From contig NC_085084.1 in NCBI RefSeq assembly GCF_963662255.1, positions 1,327,501 to 1,391,500 on the forward strand: DNA of 64,000 bases. Reading direction: 5' to 3'. The DNA is from Cinclus cinclus. Lineage: Eukaryota; Chordata; Aves; Passeriformes; Cinclidae. The position numbers were made by a program, and so were the translations under genes. The notes below the pieces were generated by a model that ran no database searches, had not been told where the DNA came from, and was given only the letters and a program-made list of their open reading frames with translations. Below, one piece after another: positions 1 through 10,322 of the stretch. How positions within the stretch are numbered: the stretch's first letter is position 1; each line of letters begins with the position of its first letter.

Positions 1-700
1 CCTTCTCCATGGCTGGCCTGGAGAAGGGGACATCCACATTTTGGTGACAAAGGCACCAGATGAGGCAGCAGCTCCCCGGGTTTCGCCCTGGAAGCGTCAC
101 AAAACGCCAACAGCATTTTGCAGGCTCTGCTTTGGGAATGGAAGGGGCTGGAGACGTTCCCATGAACTTTGTTATCCCTTCCTCTGCCCATTCCCCCCCT
201 CGAGAGCTCAGCCCCAGAGCAGCCAGGATGTGTCTGATGAAAAGCCACTAATGTATGTGCTCATCTTGCACCGAGCAAGGCGTAGCTGGATATTTACATG
301 GCTCCAGGAATGCTCGGTCTTTCTCAGGGCCAAGAAAAATAAAGTCACCAGCCACCCCCCTGTAATGAAAAATGAGGTGCTGCTCCCTGCCATCTGCAGC
401 AAGCTTTGCTTGATTGTTTGTTTGTTTTATTTATTTTTTTTTAATAATAACCTCGTAAAGCCTGGCTCAGATTATTTTACTTCCAAAGGCTTTGGCCCTA
501 AAGAAACAAATAACTTTTTTTTTTTTTCCAAAGAAATATATGTATGGAGGGATGTCTCTGCCTATTTTATGAAGAGAATGGCACATGAGAAAGCAGGTTA
601 GTCTGGGATAGCTGGAGATACAGGCTGGCAGCAGGAGGTGCAGAGAAGAGTATTGCCTTTGTCAAAAATAAGTTAAAGATGGAAGAAATGTTGTCCTTAT
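1..700. other. Intergenic/intronic segment with local CpG enrichment, no recognisable gene
   Basis: About nine CpG dinucleotides fall between roughly 75 and 330, against a CpG-poor background. An open frame of 186 codons runs on the plus strand (41-601), but its second half is a T-rich stretch translating to a run of F and N, and no domain is recognisable. I do not call it a gene. An AATAAA hexamer lies near 340, with no upstream transcript evidence. The CpG-bearing part could be a conserved noncoding element or an old exon fragment; neither can be shown from sequence alone. Confidence 0.45.
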
Positions 701-1920
701 ATTGAAAACAGCATCATCCAACAATATTAATTAAATTAGGATTGCAACATTAATTAAACCACCTATACCAAAAACGCAATTTTTAAAATTTTGGGTCCCA
801 GGCAAGAGATATCAGCACATGTCTGATTCTTGCCCTGAGCACGAGCAGGTGAGGACATGTCTGGACAAAGGATTGCCATTCATGAAAGCCTTGGACAAGG
901 GTAAGGGGGAAGAAAGGGAAAATCCTAATCCACAGCATCATTCCATGATATCAATCACCACAAACATTGGTCTTCTGGGATCTCAGCCCACCTGCCAAGT
1001 AGGGAGTGATCTGCGAGCACCAGGATGAGCCTCTGCTGGCTGTAGTCACAGGGAAGGAGTTGTTTCTGGGTGAGATAAGGGCTTTTCTCTTCCAGCACAG
1101 CAACTCCTGCCTGGCATTGGCAGGGTCAGATGATCCATGAATAGCTACAAAAATCCCTGTTGCAAACAGTAGTGGAAGAAAGAAAATCACTGATCTGAGA
1201 GATTCTGATTTTACTCTTTTTAGATGCAGCATATATGTTATCTTGTGGCAGTGCAAAACCTGCTGAGGTGAATAGGAAAAGGCTCTCAGGAAATTAAAGC
1301 TTTTAATCCATTGACATTTGGAAAAGTTGAGTGTTTTGCTGAGGGTTTAATCCCCATCTGCACATGCAGCCCTGGTGTTTAAGTCCAGCTGTGCTCTGCT
1401 TTCATGAGCTGGGCACCTCACAGCACTGAAATTCCCCCATAACAGGAAGAAAAACTATTGTGCTGTAGGAAATATTTACATGCAAAGGAGTCCAGTCCAT
1501 GAGAGAGGTGACCACTTCCACCATGTCTCCATGGATGTTCACACTGGTTTGCAAAGGGAAGAAAAATTAAGTGCAGGTCCAATCACCTATCTGCAGGTAA
1601 TTCCTGGTCAACTCCAGTGACTGATTGGTACTCTAGGATGTGAAGCTTGATGTAATTCCCTAAAATAGCAAATTATCTATGCAATATAGATGTTTTGCTG
1701 TGCAAAATCCTAAAGCATAATTCAAGTCAAAAGAAAAAAAAATAAATTACTGAATCAACAGAAACAGCTGAAACAACTACCCAAGAGATGGGGGATTTGT
1801 CTTCACTCTGAGTGTTTAAGGCAAAACAGAGCCAATTTTCTCCAACCACCAACAAAAGCTGGAATCACAGACAGCTGGAAGAAACAGAGGTATTATAATG
1901 GTCTATTTCTTCCTAGTGAG
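701..1920. other. Segment without recognised feature
   Basis: Ordinary AT-leaning sequence with TTAATTAA-like words near 730-770 and a short A-run near 1733. The open frames here (up to 101 codons) show no domain. I see no repeat or gene. Confidence 0.7.
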
Positions 1921-2060
1921 GATTACAGGCACGGAATGGTTTGGGTTGGGAGAAACATTAAAACTCATCCCATTCCACCCCTGCCTTGGGCGGGGACAAC
2001 TTGCACTAGACCTGGTTGCTCCAACTCTGTCCAAGACACTCCCAGGGATGGGGCAGGATG
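1921..2060 (-). mobile_element. CR1 LINE 3'-end fragment
   Basis: The plus strand reads GGAATGGTTTGGGTTGGGAG near 1933, followed by a degenerate copy of the CR1 3' region (two GGGCGGGGACA/CACTAGACCTGGTTGCTCC-type blocks and CCCAGGGATGGGGCAGGATG at 2041). In CR1 this is the reverse complement of the 3' UTR, so the element lies on the minus strand. The terminal octamers have decayed to ATTACAGGCACGG. CR1 is the main avian non-LTR retrotransposon, and most copies are 5'-truncated like this one. The 5' limit is approximate. Confidence 0.85.
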
Positions 2061-3107
2061 TTTGTACTAAAATCTCAGTTTTTTTCCCCATCTGTTGTGT
2101 GCTCCCCTCTGCCAGAACCACTCTGAAAAAGTGGAACTTTAATTAAGTGGAACTGAATTGTTCATCTCAAGTCTTCTGACTGGAACAGGCAGAAAAGTCC
2201 CTCCCAGACACCCCTCTGGATTTTCTACCATGTTTTTGAGGCTGATCAATGAAAATAAATGTCCTGACTCAATACAAGAGCTGCATGAGACAGCTGTCCA
2301 TGCATGGGAGCTCCTATGATGAGCCCTGCATCATGGCTGCATTCAGAGGGCATGGGGACCCAAAAACTTCTCCTGGGGACATCTTCTCTTTGCCAGTGAT
2401 CCCTTTAATAAGTGTTTTTAATTGATTTTGTGCTCTGGGCTCCATCAGTCACACAATTACAAGGATTTTAATTATAGTACTTTACTCTAAGGGTCTTCCT
2501 TAACTTGTTATAAAATAGGAGATTTCTCCCAATCTTAAGTCAAACGAGGGTTAAATCTTTAATGCCCTTCTCTTTGCAAACGTAAGTTTGCTAGGTTGGT
2601 GTGAAGTACAGGTATAAGGTAGCATTTTTTGGTGCATGAGCATAGCCTATGCATATTGAAAAGTACATCAATATACTAAATACATTGCCTTATTTTAGTA
2701 AATTGATGTAGAGGGGGTGGTAATGCGTTTCCAGATTTAGAAAAGATGAACCCACCCTTCTGCTTTGGTGAGGGCTCCTCCATGCTGAGAGTGTAAGAGG
2801 AAAGGCAGGAGGCAGAACATGAAGCCTGCAAAAGGCATTACAAAGTTTGCATTTCCTTTGTAAATATTACTGCTATATCAGTAATATTTAGCCACTTTTC
2901 TTCCTGTTACCACAAAGTGGAAATTATGGAAATAAAGGAAAATTAGAGGTACCATGTTTCTAAATGCCTGATTACTAATACAAGAAATTAAGGGCAATGA
3001 TGAGCCAGGCTGTATGAAATAAGGGTGTAATTGTTCTTAGCATAAACAAGAAGCAGTGATATCCCATTTTCCACTGTTTTTAATAGCCTGGTGGCTTGTC
3101 CACAGGA
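2061..3107. other. AT-rich noncoding segment, possible conserved element at 2400-2720
   Basis: No gene or recognised repeat. The stretch 2400-2720 is AT-rich but not low-complexity. It has several TAAT cores and an ATGCATAT POU-like word near 2649, which is the style of vertebrate conserved noncoding elements. The regulatory suggestion is inference only. Confidence 0.35.
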
Positions 3108-3250
3108 GACACAGAGTCACAGAAAGCTTTGGGTTGGGAGGGACCCTCAGGATCACCCAGTTCCAACCCAGAATATGTGCAGGACTATGGGTTCTTGCCC
3201 ACCTGTGTGATGTCCTGGCACTGGAGGGGTTTCTGCACAACCCAGGGCTG
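3108..3250 (-). mobile_element. CR1 LINE 3'-end fragment
   Basis: The motif CAGAGTCACAGAAAGCTTTG, then GGGTTGGGAGGGACC and GATCACCCAGTTCCAACCC, at 3111-3170 is the reverse complement of the CR1 3' terminus, including two decayed octamers. Similarity fades after about 3175, with a weaker match to CTGGCACTGGAGGGGTTTCTGC. It is a 5'-truncated minus-strand insertion. Confidence 0.85.
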
Positions 3251-3649
3251 CCAATGATGCTGTGAACATTAAACAGGGACAAATCAGGGGCTGCTGGCTG
3301 CAGGAGCAGCTGATTGTGTCCGCTGGATTGCAGGGAGAATATCCCTGCTAACATCAGGATTTCACCTTTGACTCACCCTCACTGATCAGAATTCACCTTA
3401 CACCACTGGGCAGAGCCCGCTGAATAAAATTCCCTGATGAGAGCCAGAGTGGACTTCTGGTTGCACTCAATATGGTGTTTTCTCCCTCCTCACAATTTTT
3501 GGGTTGTTGTGTCTCCAAGCCCCAGCAGCCCATGCCCATCCCACAGCCAGGTTCTGCCACAGAAGCATTTCTTTTCCTCCCTGCAACTTCCTCACCCAGA
3601 ACTTCCCTGCCTCCCTTCCCCAAATGTGAGTGTTCCATAATAGCAGCGG
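3251..3649. other. Segment without recognised feature
   Basis: Moderately GC-rich sequence with overlapping short open frames on both strands. None has a recognisable domain, and no repeat is identified. Confidence 0.65.
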
Positions 3650-3960
3650 GTGGATTAAATGGGATAAAGCTCAGTTCGTGTGAAACAAGGACAATTAAGG
3701 GATGTCACGTTCTGTGTAATACTTAAGGCTTTAATTGCACCCCCTCTCTTAGAGAGGGAGGAGAGCTGGTTTGTGATAACAGGCTGTTTATCTCACATTT
3801 GTCAGCAATTAGCCTGAGAAGCTGCTTGTCCTGACAATTTTCTAACCAGGAGCAAGGGTGCAAGGAAAAGTGTTTTGTCACGGTGCATTTTCTCGCTGCT
3901 GTTAATGCCTTCATTTTGATTGATTATTGGCCACATGGATTGTTAACAGGGTGGGGGGAA
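3650..3960. promoter_or_regulatory. Candidate conserved noncoding/regulatory block
   Basis: Complex, non-repetitive sequence with TTTAATTGCA, GATA-type sites (TGATAACA near 3775, TTATCTCACA near 3788) and a TGATTGATTATTGG run near 3917 that combines a PBX/HOX-type TGATTGAT with an inverted CCAAT. A short inverted repeat, CCCTCTCT-T-AGAGAGGG, sits at 3742-3758. These are motif observations only. Activity and conservation are untested, and such motifs also arise by chance. Confidence 0.25.
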
Positions 3961-4170
3961 TATCCATGGCACTGATAACAAAAGGCAGAGGGGATCTGGT
4001 TTATTTCTTGCTTGATTTACAGAGGAGGGTGAAGCTGGGGGTGAAGGAGGAGTGTGGGGATGTGCTTCTTGGGGAGTGCTCACTGCAACCTCAGCTGCTC
4101 CATCTGTGATTAATCCAAGCAGGGTCCTTGCTAAAGCCACATGCAACCACAGAAGGAAAGACCACTGGGG
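3961..4170. other. Segment without recognised feature
   Basis: GC-richer stretch with no identifiable gene or repeat. Confidence 0.6.
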
Positions 4171-4219
4171 GGAAAAAAAATAAAAATAAAAGTAAAAAAA
4201 TAAAATAAAAAAAATATTT
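4171..4219 (+). repeat. A-rich (TAAAA)n-like low-complexity repeat
   Basis: After a run of G the sequence is almost entirely A with T every four to eight bases. This could be a decayed poly-A tail or a simple repeat. Confidence 0.8.
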
Positions 4220-4779
4220 CTCAATTGTTGTGTTGACTTTGTTGACTGGGAAGCTGGCAGACTGCAGAAGGCTTTCCAAAGCACAGAAGGCTGGAGGGAG
4301 ACAGGTGATGTTTTGAAGATGAAGTGTTTTGAGCTCTGTCACACTACTAAATCATAAGGGCAGGGTATCAGATCTCCTCTCTCCCCTGTCTAAATTTTGC
4401 CCTGAAAGAACCTCACTGATGGGCAGCACTGGGTGTTTTCCACTTGTCTGACTCAGCTGAAAATATTTACAAATCTTAGGACAAGGTGTCTTAAGTAAAC
4501 TCATGAGGTATTACAGGAGACATCAGTGTAAGTTTGCTTGACCATGGAGGAGGAAAAAAAAAGAATCAATGTAAAATTGTGTTGTACTAAACCCTTGAAT
4601 GAGTCACAGTTCCAAAGTTTCAAGTGCTTTCATTCTTTACAAAAGCAGCTCTGAAGGGAAGCTCACTTCTAAGATTTGGGTGAACTGTTAAAAAAAAAAA
4701 AAATCTTGATTAATGCTAATGAAAAAATTAATGAGCAAACACACTAAATAATAACATCAGAACAGATGAATAGGTTTCT
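4220..4779. other. Segment without recognised feature
   Basis: Unique AT-leaning sequence with A-runs near 4554 and 4690. No gene or transposon is recognised. Confidence 0.65.
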
Positions 4780-5085
4780 TTATGTATTATTTACTTCAGA
4801 TGGCAAAGTGTATGACAACTTTTCTGGAATTCTTTTCCTAACATCTCTTTATTAGCCGTTTTCTAAAGCAGTTTATTTTGAAAGGGCAGATTTAAAGGGT
4901 TCACATTAAGAACTGGGACCAATTTAGAAATTAGGGTTATAAAATAATGGGTTAAAATGGATTATTAGGATTGTAAAATTGACAGTGCATTTACAGATCA
5001 ATATCATTCAGGCTTAGCACACGGTTTATAAATTCTGGTTCATGACTTTGATTTATAAATTGATATTTTGCTCTCATAGGCACTG
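4780..5085. promoter_or_regulatory. Candidate AT-rich conserved noncoding element
   Basis: AT-rich but complex sequence containing TTATAAA/TTTATAAAT words, GGATTATTAGGATTG (paired bicoid/OTX-like GGATTA sites near 4966) and TTTATAAATTGATA. The composition resembles vertebrate developmental enhancers. Inference only. Confidence 0.25.
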
Positions 5086-6130
5086 GAATCAAAGTTGCCA
5101 CTTTGAGAAGTTGTAGTGATGCTTTCTGTCACAGGTGAGTGAGAAGTTGAGACATAAACAGAAAGTGTTTAAGGGAGTCCAGATTGAAAGATGTTTGGAC
5201 AGATCAGCGGATGAAAACTTCCTACTCGAGGTGTGTTTTGTGTAGGGAATACTGGGGTTTGTTAGAATTTGTGCCAGTAGCAGAGGTGAAGAAACCCTTT
5301 TTTTTAATCTCATGCAAATGCTCTCTCGTGTGTGAAATCTGACAGAGTAACAATGCTGTAGCTCTCAGAAATTGCTGCTCACTCGAATAAATCAGTAACT
5401 GAATTAAACCAGTCTGCAAGTACTTTCTAAGTAAATTATTCGCACAATTTATGTGACTGCAGACTCCAAAAAGTTCTTATTTTCCCCTTGATTCTGTCTG
5501 CAGTTACTGCTGCAGGCCTTTTGCTTTGTTCGAGGTGAAGCCATTTTTATATTCCCTTATTCCTGAAGCACAACCAGAGCCAAGCTGTGGTTAAAAGTTT
5601 GGGGTTTTTTTCCACAAGAAGGGAAAAAAGAAAGACCTAATTGAATATGTGATATTCTGTATGAAACACAGGGATTTGAGATGCAGTTGGGGAACAAAAA
5701 GTTGCCTGTGTAAGGAGATAAGTGGGCATAATGGGGTAGAAATAAGAAATGGAGGGTTTGGGATGTTTGTCAAGGGGAAAAAATAAAAACTTCCTAATGA
5801 GATAAAATAGACTGAAAATAATCATTCACAGGAGGCATTGCTCAAGACAATTTAAGTAGATGGGACAAAAAAAGGCCAAGAAACAACAGAGGGGGCTCAA
5901 CTGATCTTTTCTGTTTCTTTACATAAATCATTGAAGGGAAGGGAAGGAAAGGAGGGACACAAGGAGTGAGAACTTTTGAATGAAGACACCAGAACCCGAA
6001 TTTATGCTCTCAAGGAGACCAAGATGCACCTACCAAAACCAAACCCCCCGCCAAAAAAAAAAAAAAAAGAAAAAAAGAAAAGAGAGACCTGAGTGCAGAG
6101 GGGATGGGTGGAGGGCAAGCTGCAGCTGAG
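5086..6130. other. Segment without recognised gene; A-rich run at 6053-6086
   Basis: No gene is recognised. A purine-rich stretch around 5935-5960 precedes an (A)n/(GA) run at 6053-6086. That run lies 45 bp before the next CR1 fragment but on the wrong side to be its tail. Confidence 0.65.
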
Positions 6131-6400
6131 CCTAGAACAGAACAAAATCACAGCGTTGGAAGAGATTTCCAAGATCACAGAGTCCAGCCCATGCCCCAAC
6201 ACCTCAACCAGACTATGGCACCCAGTGCCACTTGCAATAATTTTTTTAACACATCCAGGGATGGTGACTCCACCACCTCCCCAGGCAGACCATTCCAGTA
6301 CTTTATCACCCTTTCTGTAATAAACTTTTCCCTAATGTCCAACATAAATTTCCTCTGGCACAGCTTAGGGCTGTGTCCCCTGGTTCTGTCAGTGCTGCAA
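6131..6400 (-). mobile_element. CR1 LINE 3' fragment, about 270 bp
   Basis: The plus strand reads the reverse complement of CR1: AAAATCACAGCGTTGGAAGA at 6144, ATCACAGAGTCCAGCCC, then ACATCCAGGGATGGTGACTC near 6252 and CTTTCTGTAATAAACTTTTCCC near 6311. It ends in the region corresponding to GGCTGTGTCCCCTGGTTCTG. It is longer and better preserved in its inner part than the neighbouring CR1 copies. The terminal octamers are decayed. Confidence 0.88.
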
Positions 6401-6430
6401 ATTCACCAGTGAAGTTGTGCTGGGGGTTGA

Positions 6431-6460
6431 TTTGTTGTTGTTGTTGTTGTTGTTGTTGTT
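6431..6460 (+). repeat. (TTG)n microsatellite, about 10 units
   Basis: Uninterrupted TTG trinucleotides lie directly downstream of the CR1 fragment. A complementary CAA array occurs about 840 bp away (7275). Confidence 0.95.
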
Positions 6461-7252
6461 TCCCTGCAGAAGGGGCAGTGAGAAATGAGAAATGCCTGTC
6501 CCACTGCATGGGCTCTGACAGCTGTGCACACTGAACAAACCCATGGGGTTTTGGGTTTCAGAGGGAGTTATCTGGAAGTTTGATTGACTCTTTGAAATGA
6601 CCCGTGTAATCCCTGCTGAACTTTCTTTTCCCCCTCCTCAGGCCAGAAAGGAAGTGAAGCTTCTGCTGTGCCTTTTTATGTATTAACATGCAACTGTCTG
6701 TATTTCCTGACTGACACACCTGCACCAGCTCCAGCATTTCTGCTGTCTTGGTCCAGGAGTCCCTGTGGATGTCAGACACCGAATCCAACAGGATTTGGCC
6801 ATGTCACATCCTCCTTTCTTCACAGATTTGGAACAGTTTGCAAAATCAAACAGAAAAAAAAGCCTACCGTACACAAATCCCTCCCTCATCTCTCCTCGAG
6901 GATCCTTGATTAGCCTTCCATGGATCACATTCCACTTCCCCACAAAGCCTTCAACCATAATTTTGTTTGGAACAAACTCGTGCAGATAGAGCCACACACA
7001 ATGCTCTGGAAAGCTGAGTGCCCAAAGCTCCAGCTGCATCACAGTGTCTTTGTTAGAACAAAGAAAGAGAGGCACAGCTAAAGCCCTGAGCACTGGGGAC
7101 TTCCAGAGCTGCACAATTCCTTCCATCCACACCCAGGAATTTCAGCATGGAAGTGCCAGGGGTGAGCAGGGCGCAGGTGTTGAGCTCTCTTCTGTTGGGT
7201 TCTTTGTGCCTCAGGCACGAAATGTGAGAATAGAAAAGGAACTAATTAGAAA
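6461..7252. other. Segment without recognised feature
   Basis: A minus-strand open frame of 149 codons (6683-7132) has no recognisable domain and no support as a gene. No repeat is seen. Confidence 0.6.
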
Positions 7253-7330
7253 GCAACAACAAAAACCCCCTAAGAAACAACAACAACAACAACAAAACAA
7301 TCCCAGAAAAAAAAAAAAAAAACAAAACAA
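7253..7330 (+). repeat. (CAA)n and poly-A low-complexity block
   Basis: CAA trinucleotides at 7275-7300 are followed by an A16 run at 7307-7322 and then by AAAAC units. Confidence 0.95.
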
Positions 7331-8647
7331 TCAATCCAAAACCTTATAATTTCCAATTACACATCTGGAAGACACTATAGCATTGTCGCTTTTTCTCGTT
7401 CTCATTACATTCTTCAAGGAAAATAATTTATTTTATAAATTCAATACTCACTGGAAAAGATTCTGAAGAGCTGGCAAGAAGTGTCCTATCACAAAGTTTT
7501 AGAAGAAATATTAATAATTTTATTACATTCTGTTTTCAATGCATGTTTTAGTGTCCATAATTAGAAAGGAACACATTTCTACTGTTGACTTTTGGGTGCA
7601 TACATTAACTTCCAGTTTTTAATGTTTTGGCTCTTCATTTGAATGGGGTGGGAAGAAGTGTTCAAAATTCTGTATCCTTCTTTGCCACTTTTTTTTTTTT
7701 TTGTGGTGGCATTGGCCTTGTTGATGGCAGTTTATCTCATAACTGTTTTCCTTCACTTGTGATCATGACCTTGTGGATGTCATCCCTTTCAGACATGTAT
7801 TTCCTGTTTTCTGAAAATTTGAAAACTATTAATTTAATCACAGACTGCTCTGTCTCAGCGAGGCTCCTTTTTTGGCAGTAGTACTGGGATAATATAAAAT
7901 CAAGGCCTTAGAAGAACCTGTCCATCCCTGCTTGGCCACTTTTCACAGGAGATGTGGAAGGTTTAATCTAACCATTCACAGGGCAGAATTTATCTGTTTA
8001 TTGGTTTCCTTAAGCACACAGAACATGAGACAGGACTTTCAAATTTACTGTTTTTTTTCCTGACAAATCTAGATTGAATGGAGAGCAGGGACAGATTTGA
8101 ATGGTCAGAGAGGACTCCTGTGACCATCTGCAGCTGGGCAAACAAATAGCAATGAATAAAATTAAATAGTTATTCAATAGTATTAAGTAATTAAAAAAGT
8201 GCTAATAAAGAAAAAATAAGATTAGGTTTATAAACACCATAATAAAGAAACCCTACAAACACAGTGTTTCTCTCTCCCAAAAGACAATCATGTTTTAACG
8301 GGAGGTGAGGGGTTTTATATCTCTTCATGAGAAGAGAAAATGCTCAAACCAGTATTTTTGATCCCAAAAAAGCTCTTTCAACCACATTTTCCTAAAGTTT
8401 TATTTTTTGCCTCTCTGTCTGCAGTAAAGATCCCACAACAGGCTGTACTTTACCTACACTGGGATGACCTATCTGTCCTTTTTGTCTGGAAATACTGAGA
8501 GTGAGATTCCTGCAGCATCTGTCACCTACAGTGTTCTCAGACTGGGCTGGAACAGGAAATAAGGTAAGATTTTGGGATACAAAACCAACTCTTTCACTTT
8601 GGAGGGGGAAGAACAAACCTCAGGACTATTGTGTCAGCCCAAGAATA

Positions 8648-8650
<3 letters not shown>
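7331..8650. other. Segment without recognised feature
   Basis: AT-rich unique sequence with a T13 run near 7689. There is no recognisable gene, transposon or regulatory array. Confidence 0.65.

Positions 8651-8684
<34 letters not shown>
8651..8684 (+). repeat. Poly-T run of 34
   Basis: An unbroken homopolymer of 34 T. It could mark the poly-A tail of a minus-strand retrocopy, but the sequence that follows is not a gene I recognise and I see no clear target-site duplication. Confidence 0.97.
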
Positions 8685-8687
<3 letters not shown>

Positions 8688-9779
8688 TCTTCCAGAAGAG
8701 CCTCACAAACTGTAAGAGTTTGCAAAGTTCTGGGAGAACCAGAGGAAAAAAAAAAGAAAACAAACCAGGAAGGGCCAGCTTGTTCTGGTAGGTGGGTATA
8801 ACACAAATAAAGGATCTGTTCACAAAACAGATGTCACACCACAGGGCTTGTGGCTGCAGCATTTATTTGGGACGAGATTGGGGGAAAAAAAAAAAGGTTT
8901 TGTAAAGTTCAGGGCTTATTACTCTGGGGAGGATGTGATGCTGTGTTGTCCCTCCTGGTTCTCCTCTGAATCATGATCCCTGTGCAGGTTCTGTGTCAAA
9001 GGGAGGAAAACTTAGACTGTTACCATGCCAGGTGAGATATCCCTCAGTTCAGGAAGAGTGGAATTTTCTCACTGGCACAGTGAGCCATGGGCTTGTCTGC
9101 AGCAGAACTGGTGCTCCTGACCCATCCCATCCCATCTGGATCTTCAAAAACAGGTTTTCTTTGGCTTTTATTTTTTTATTTCTTTTTATTTTTTTCAAAA
9201 GCAAACCTTACTCTAATTCTGCCTTCTCACTTAAAGATTGAAGCAAATGAAAAAAAAAAAAACCAAACCCCAAACTCTCACGAATACTGGGGAAAATACT
9301 GGAATATGTATGAAAAAAATTGGAAAGTATGTTGGAAATTTCACATAGGAATGTATTTCAAATTTCTGTCAAAAAAGCCACACTAGTTCATTTGAGTTAT
9401 CAAGGCTTCACAAAAGCCACTCATCTTGGGGTTGGTCCCCAGCACAGTTTTCAGTTTGGGTGTAGGTAAAGGCACAGCAGAGCTCTATCAAAATTGCTCA
9501 ATTTGGTATATATATATATTTTTTTTTTGCCCTGACACCATGGAAAAAAATTAAATATTGTAAATATTTAATTGAATATTTAAACATGTAAATGTGTAAT
9601 TAAAAAATTAAATATTGTATGAGTTTTCTGCAGCACTGCAGCTGAGCCCAGGTACTCCAGGTATTTGTCTCAAGTGTCCTCCAAAGTTTTTTTACTCATA
9701 GCCAGCCTTTGGCTCTCAGCTTCAGGTTTGCAACAAAGGTTAAACAGTGACAAATTTTGTTGAGTAAATGTCTGAAGAA
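8685..9779. other. Segment without recognised gene
   Basis: Contains A-runs near 8743, 8884 and 9250, a TATATATATA block near 9508 and a small duplication of ATTAAATATTGTA-type words near 9550-9620. No gene or transposon is identified. Confidence 0.65.
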
Positions 9780-10050
9780 TTATTATAGCCACTGCCAGAT
9801 TAAAAAAAGAAATCCTCTCTTTGAAGGGTAAATATTAATTTGCATCAAATGAATCGAGCATCTACCACATAAATAATTGGAAACTCCTTGGAAGATACAT
9901 CTGGAGCTTAGAAGTGCATCTCCTGTTCCACTGTATTTGCTGTGTTTATAGAGAAGTTAAGACACTGGGGATCTGCTTCCAATTACCAAATTAAAATACA
10001 ATTAACCAGTTTAAGTGAACAAACAACGATTGCTTTTCAATCTGATCTTT
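9780..10050. promoter_or_regulatory. Candidate AT-rich conserved noncoding element
   Basis: Complex AT-rich sequence with a consensus POU octamer (ATTTGCAT, 9838-9845) inside AATATTAATTTGCATCAAAT, and several TAAT/ATTA cores further on. It directly precedes the long pyrimidine tract. Conservation could not be tested. Confidence 0.25.
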
Positions 10051-10140
10051 AAGAAATGTACAAATATTTGTGGGAATTAATTTCCATGGTTAGGATGTTT
10101 TCACTTAAGGAAATCCTGTGCACTATGACTTGAAATAGCA

Positions 10141-10322
10141 TCTTCCCTTCTTCCCCTTTTCCTTTTTTTTCCTTTTCCTTTTCCTTTTCCTTTTCCTTTT
10201 CCTTTTCCTTTTCCTTTTCCTTTTCCTTTTCCTTTTCCTTTTCCTTTTCCTTTTCCTTTTCCTTTTCCTTTTCCTTTTCCTTTTCCTTTTCCTTTTCCTT
10301 TTCCTTTTCCTTTTCCCTTTCT
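10141..10322 (+). repeat. (CCTTTT)n hexamer array in a 182-bp homopyrimidine tract
   Basis: From 10171 to 10316 the hexamer CCTTTT repeats about 24 times with no substitution. Flanking C/T sequence extends the uninterrupted pyrimidine run to 10141-10322. The first purines are the GG of CTGGAATCCTT at 10323. Sequence to about 10380 stays very pyrimidine-rich. The KGKGKG-type open frames across it are artefacts of the repeat. Confidence 0.98.

Noticed and set aside
41..601. 186-codon plus-strand open frame
   Set aside because: It starts on a non-ATG codon, its C-terminal half is translated T-rich DNA, and no domain or neighbouring gene supports it.
8651..8760. Processed retrocopy suggested by T34 followed by unique sequence
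   Set aside because: No recognisable mRNA, no reverse-complement polyadenylation signal after the T-run and no clear target-site duplication.
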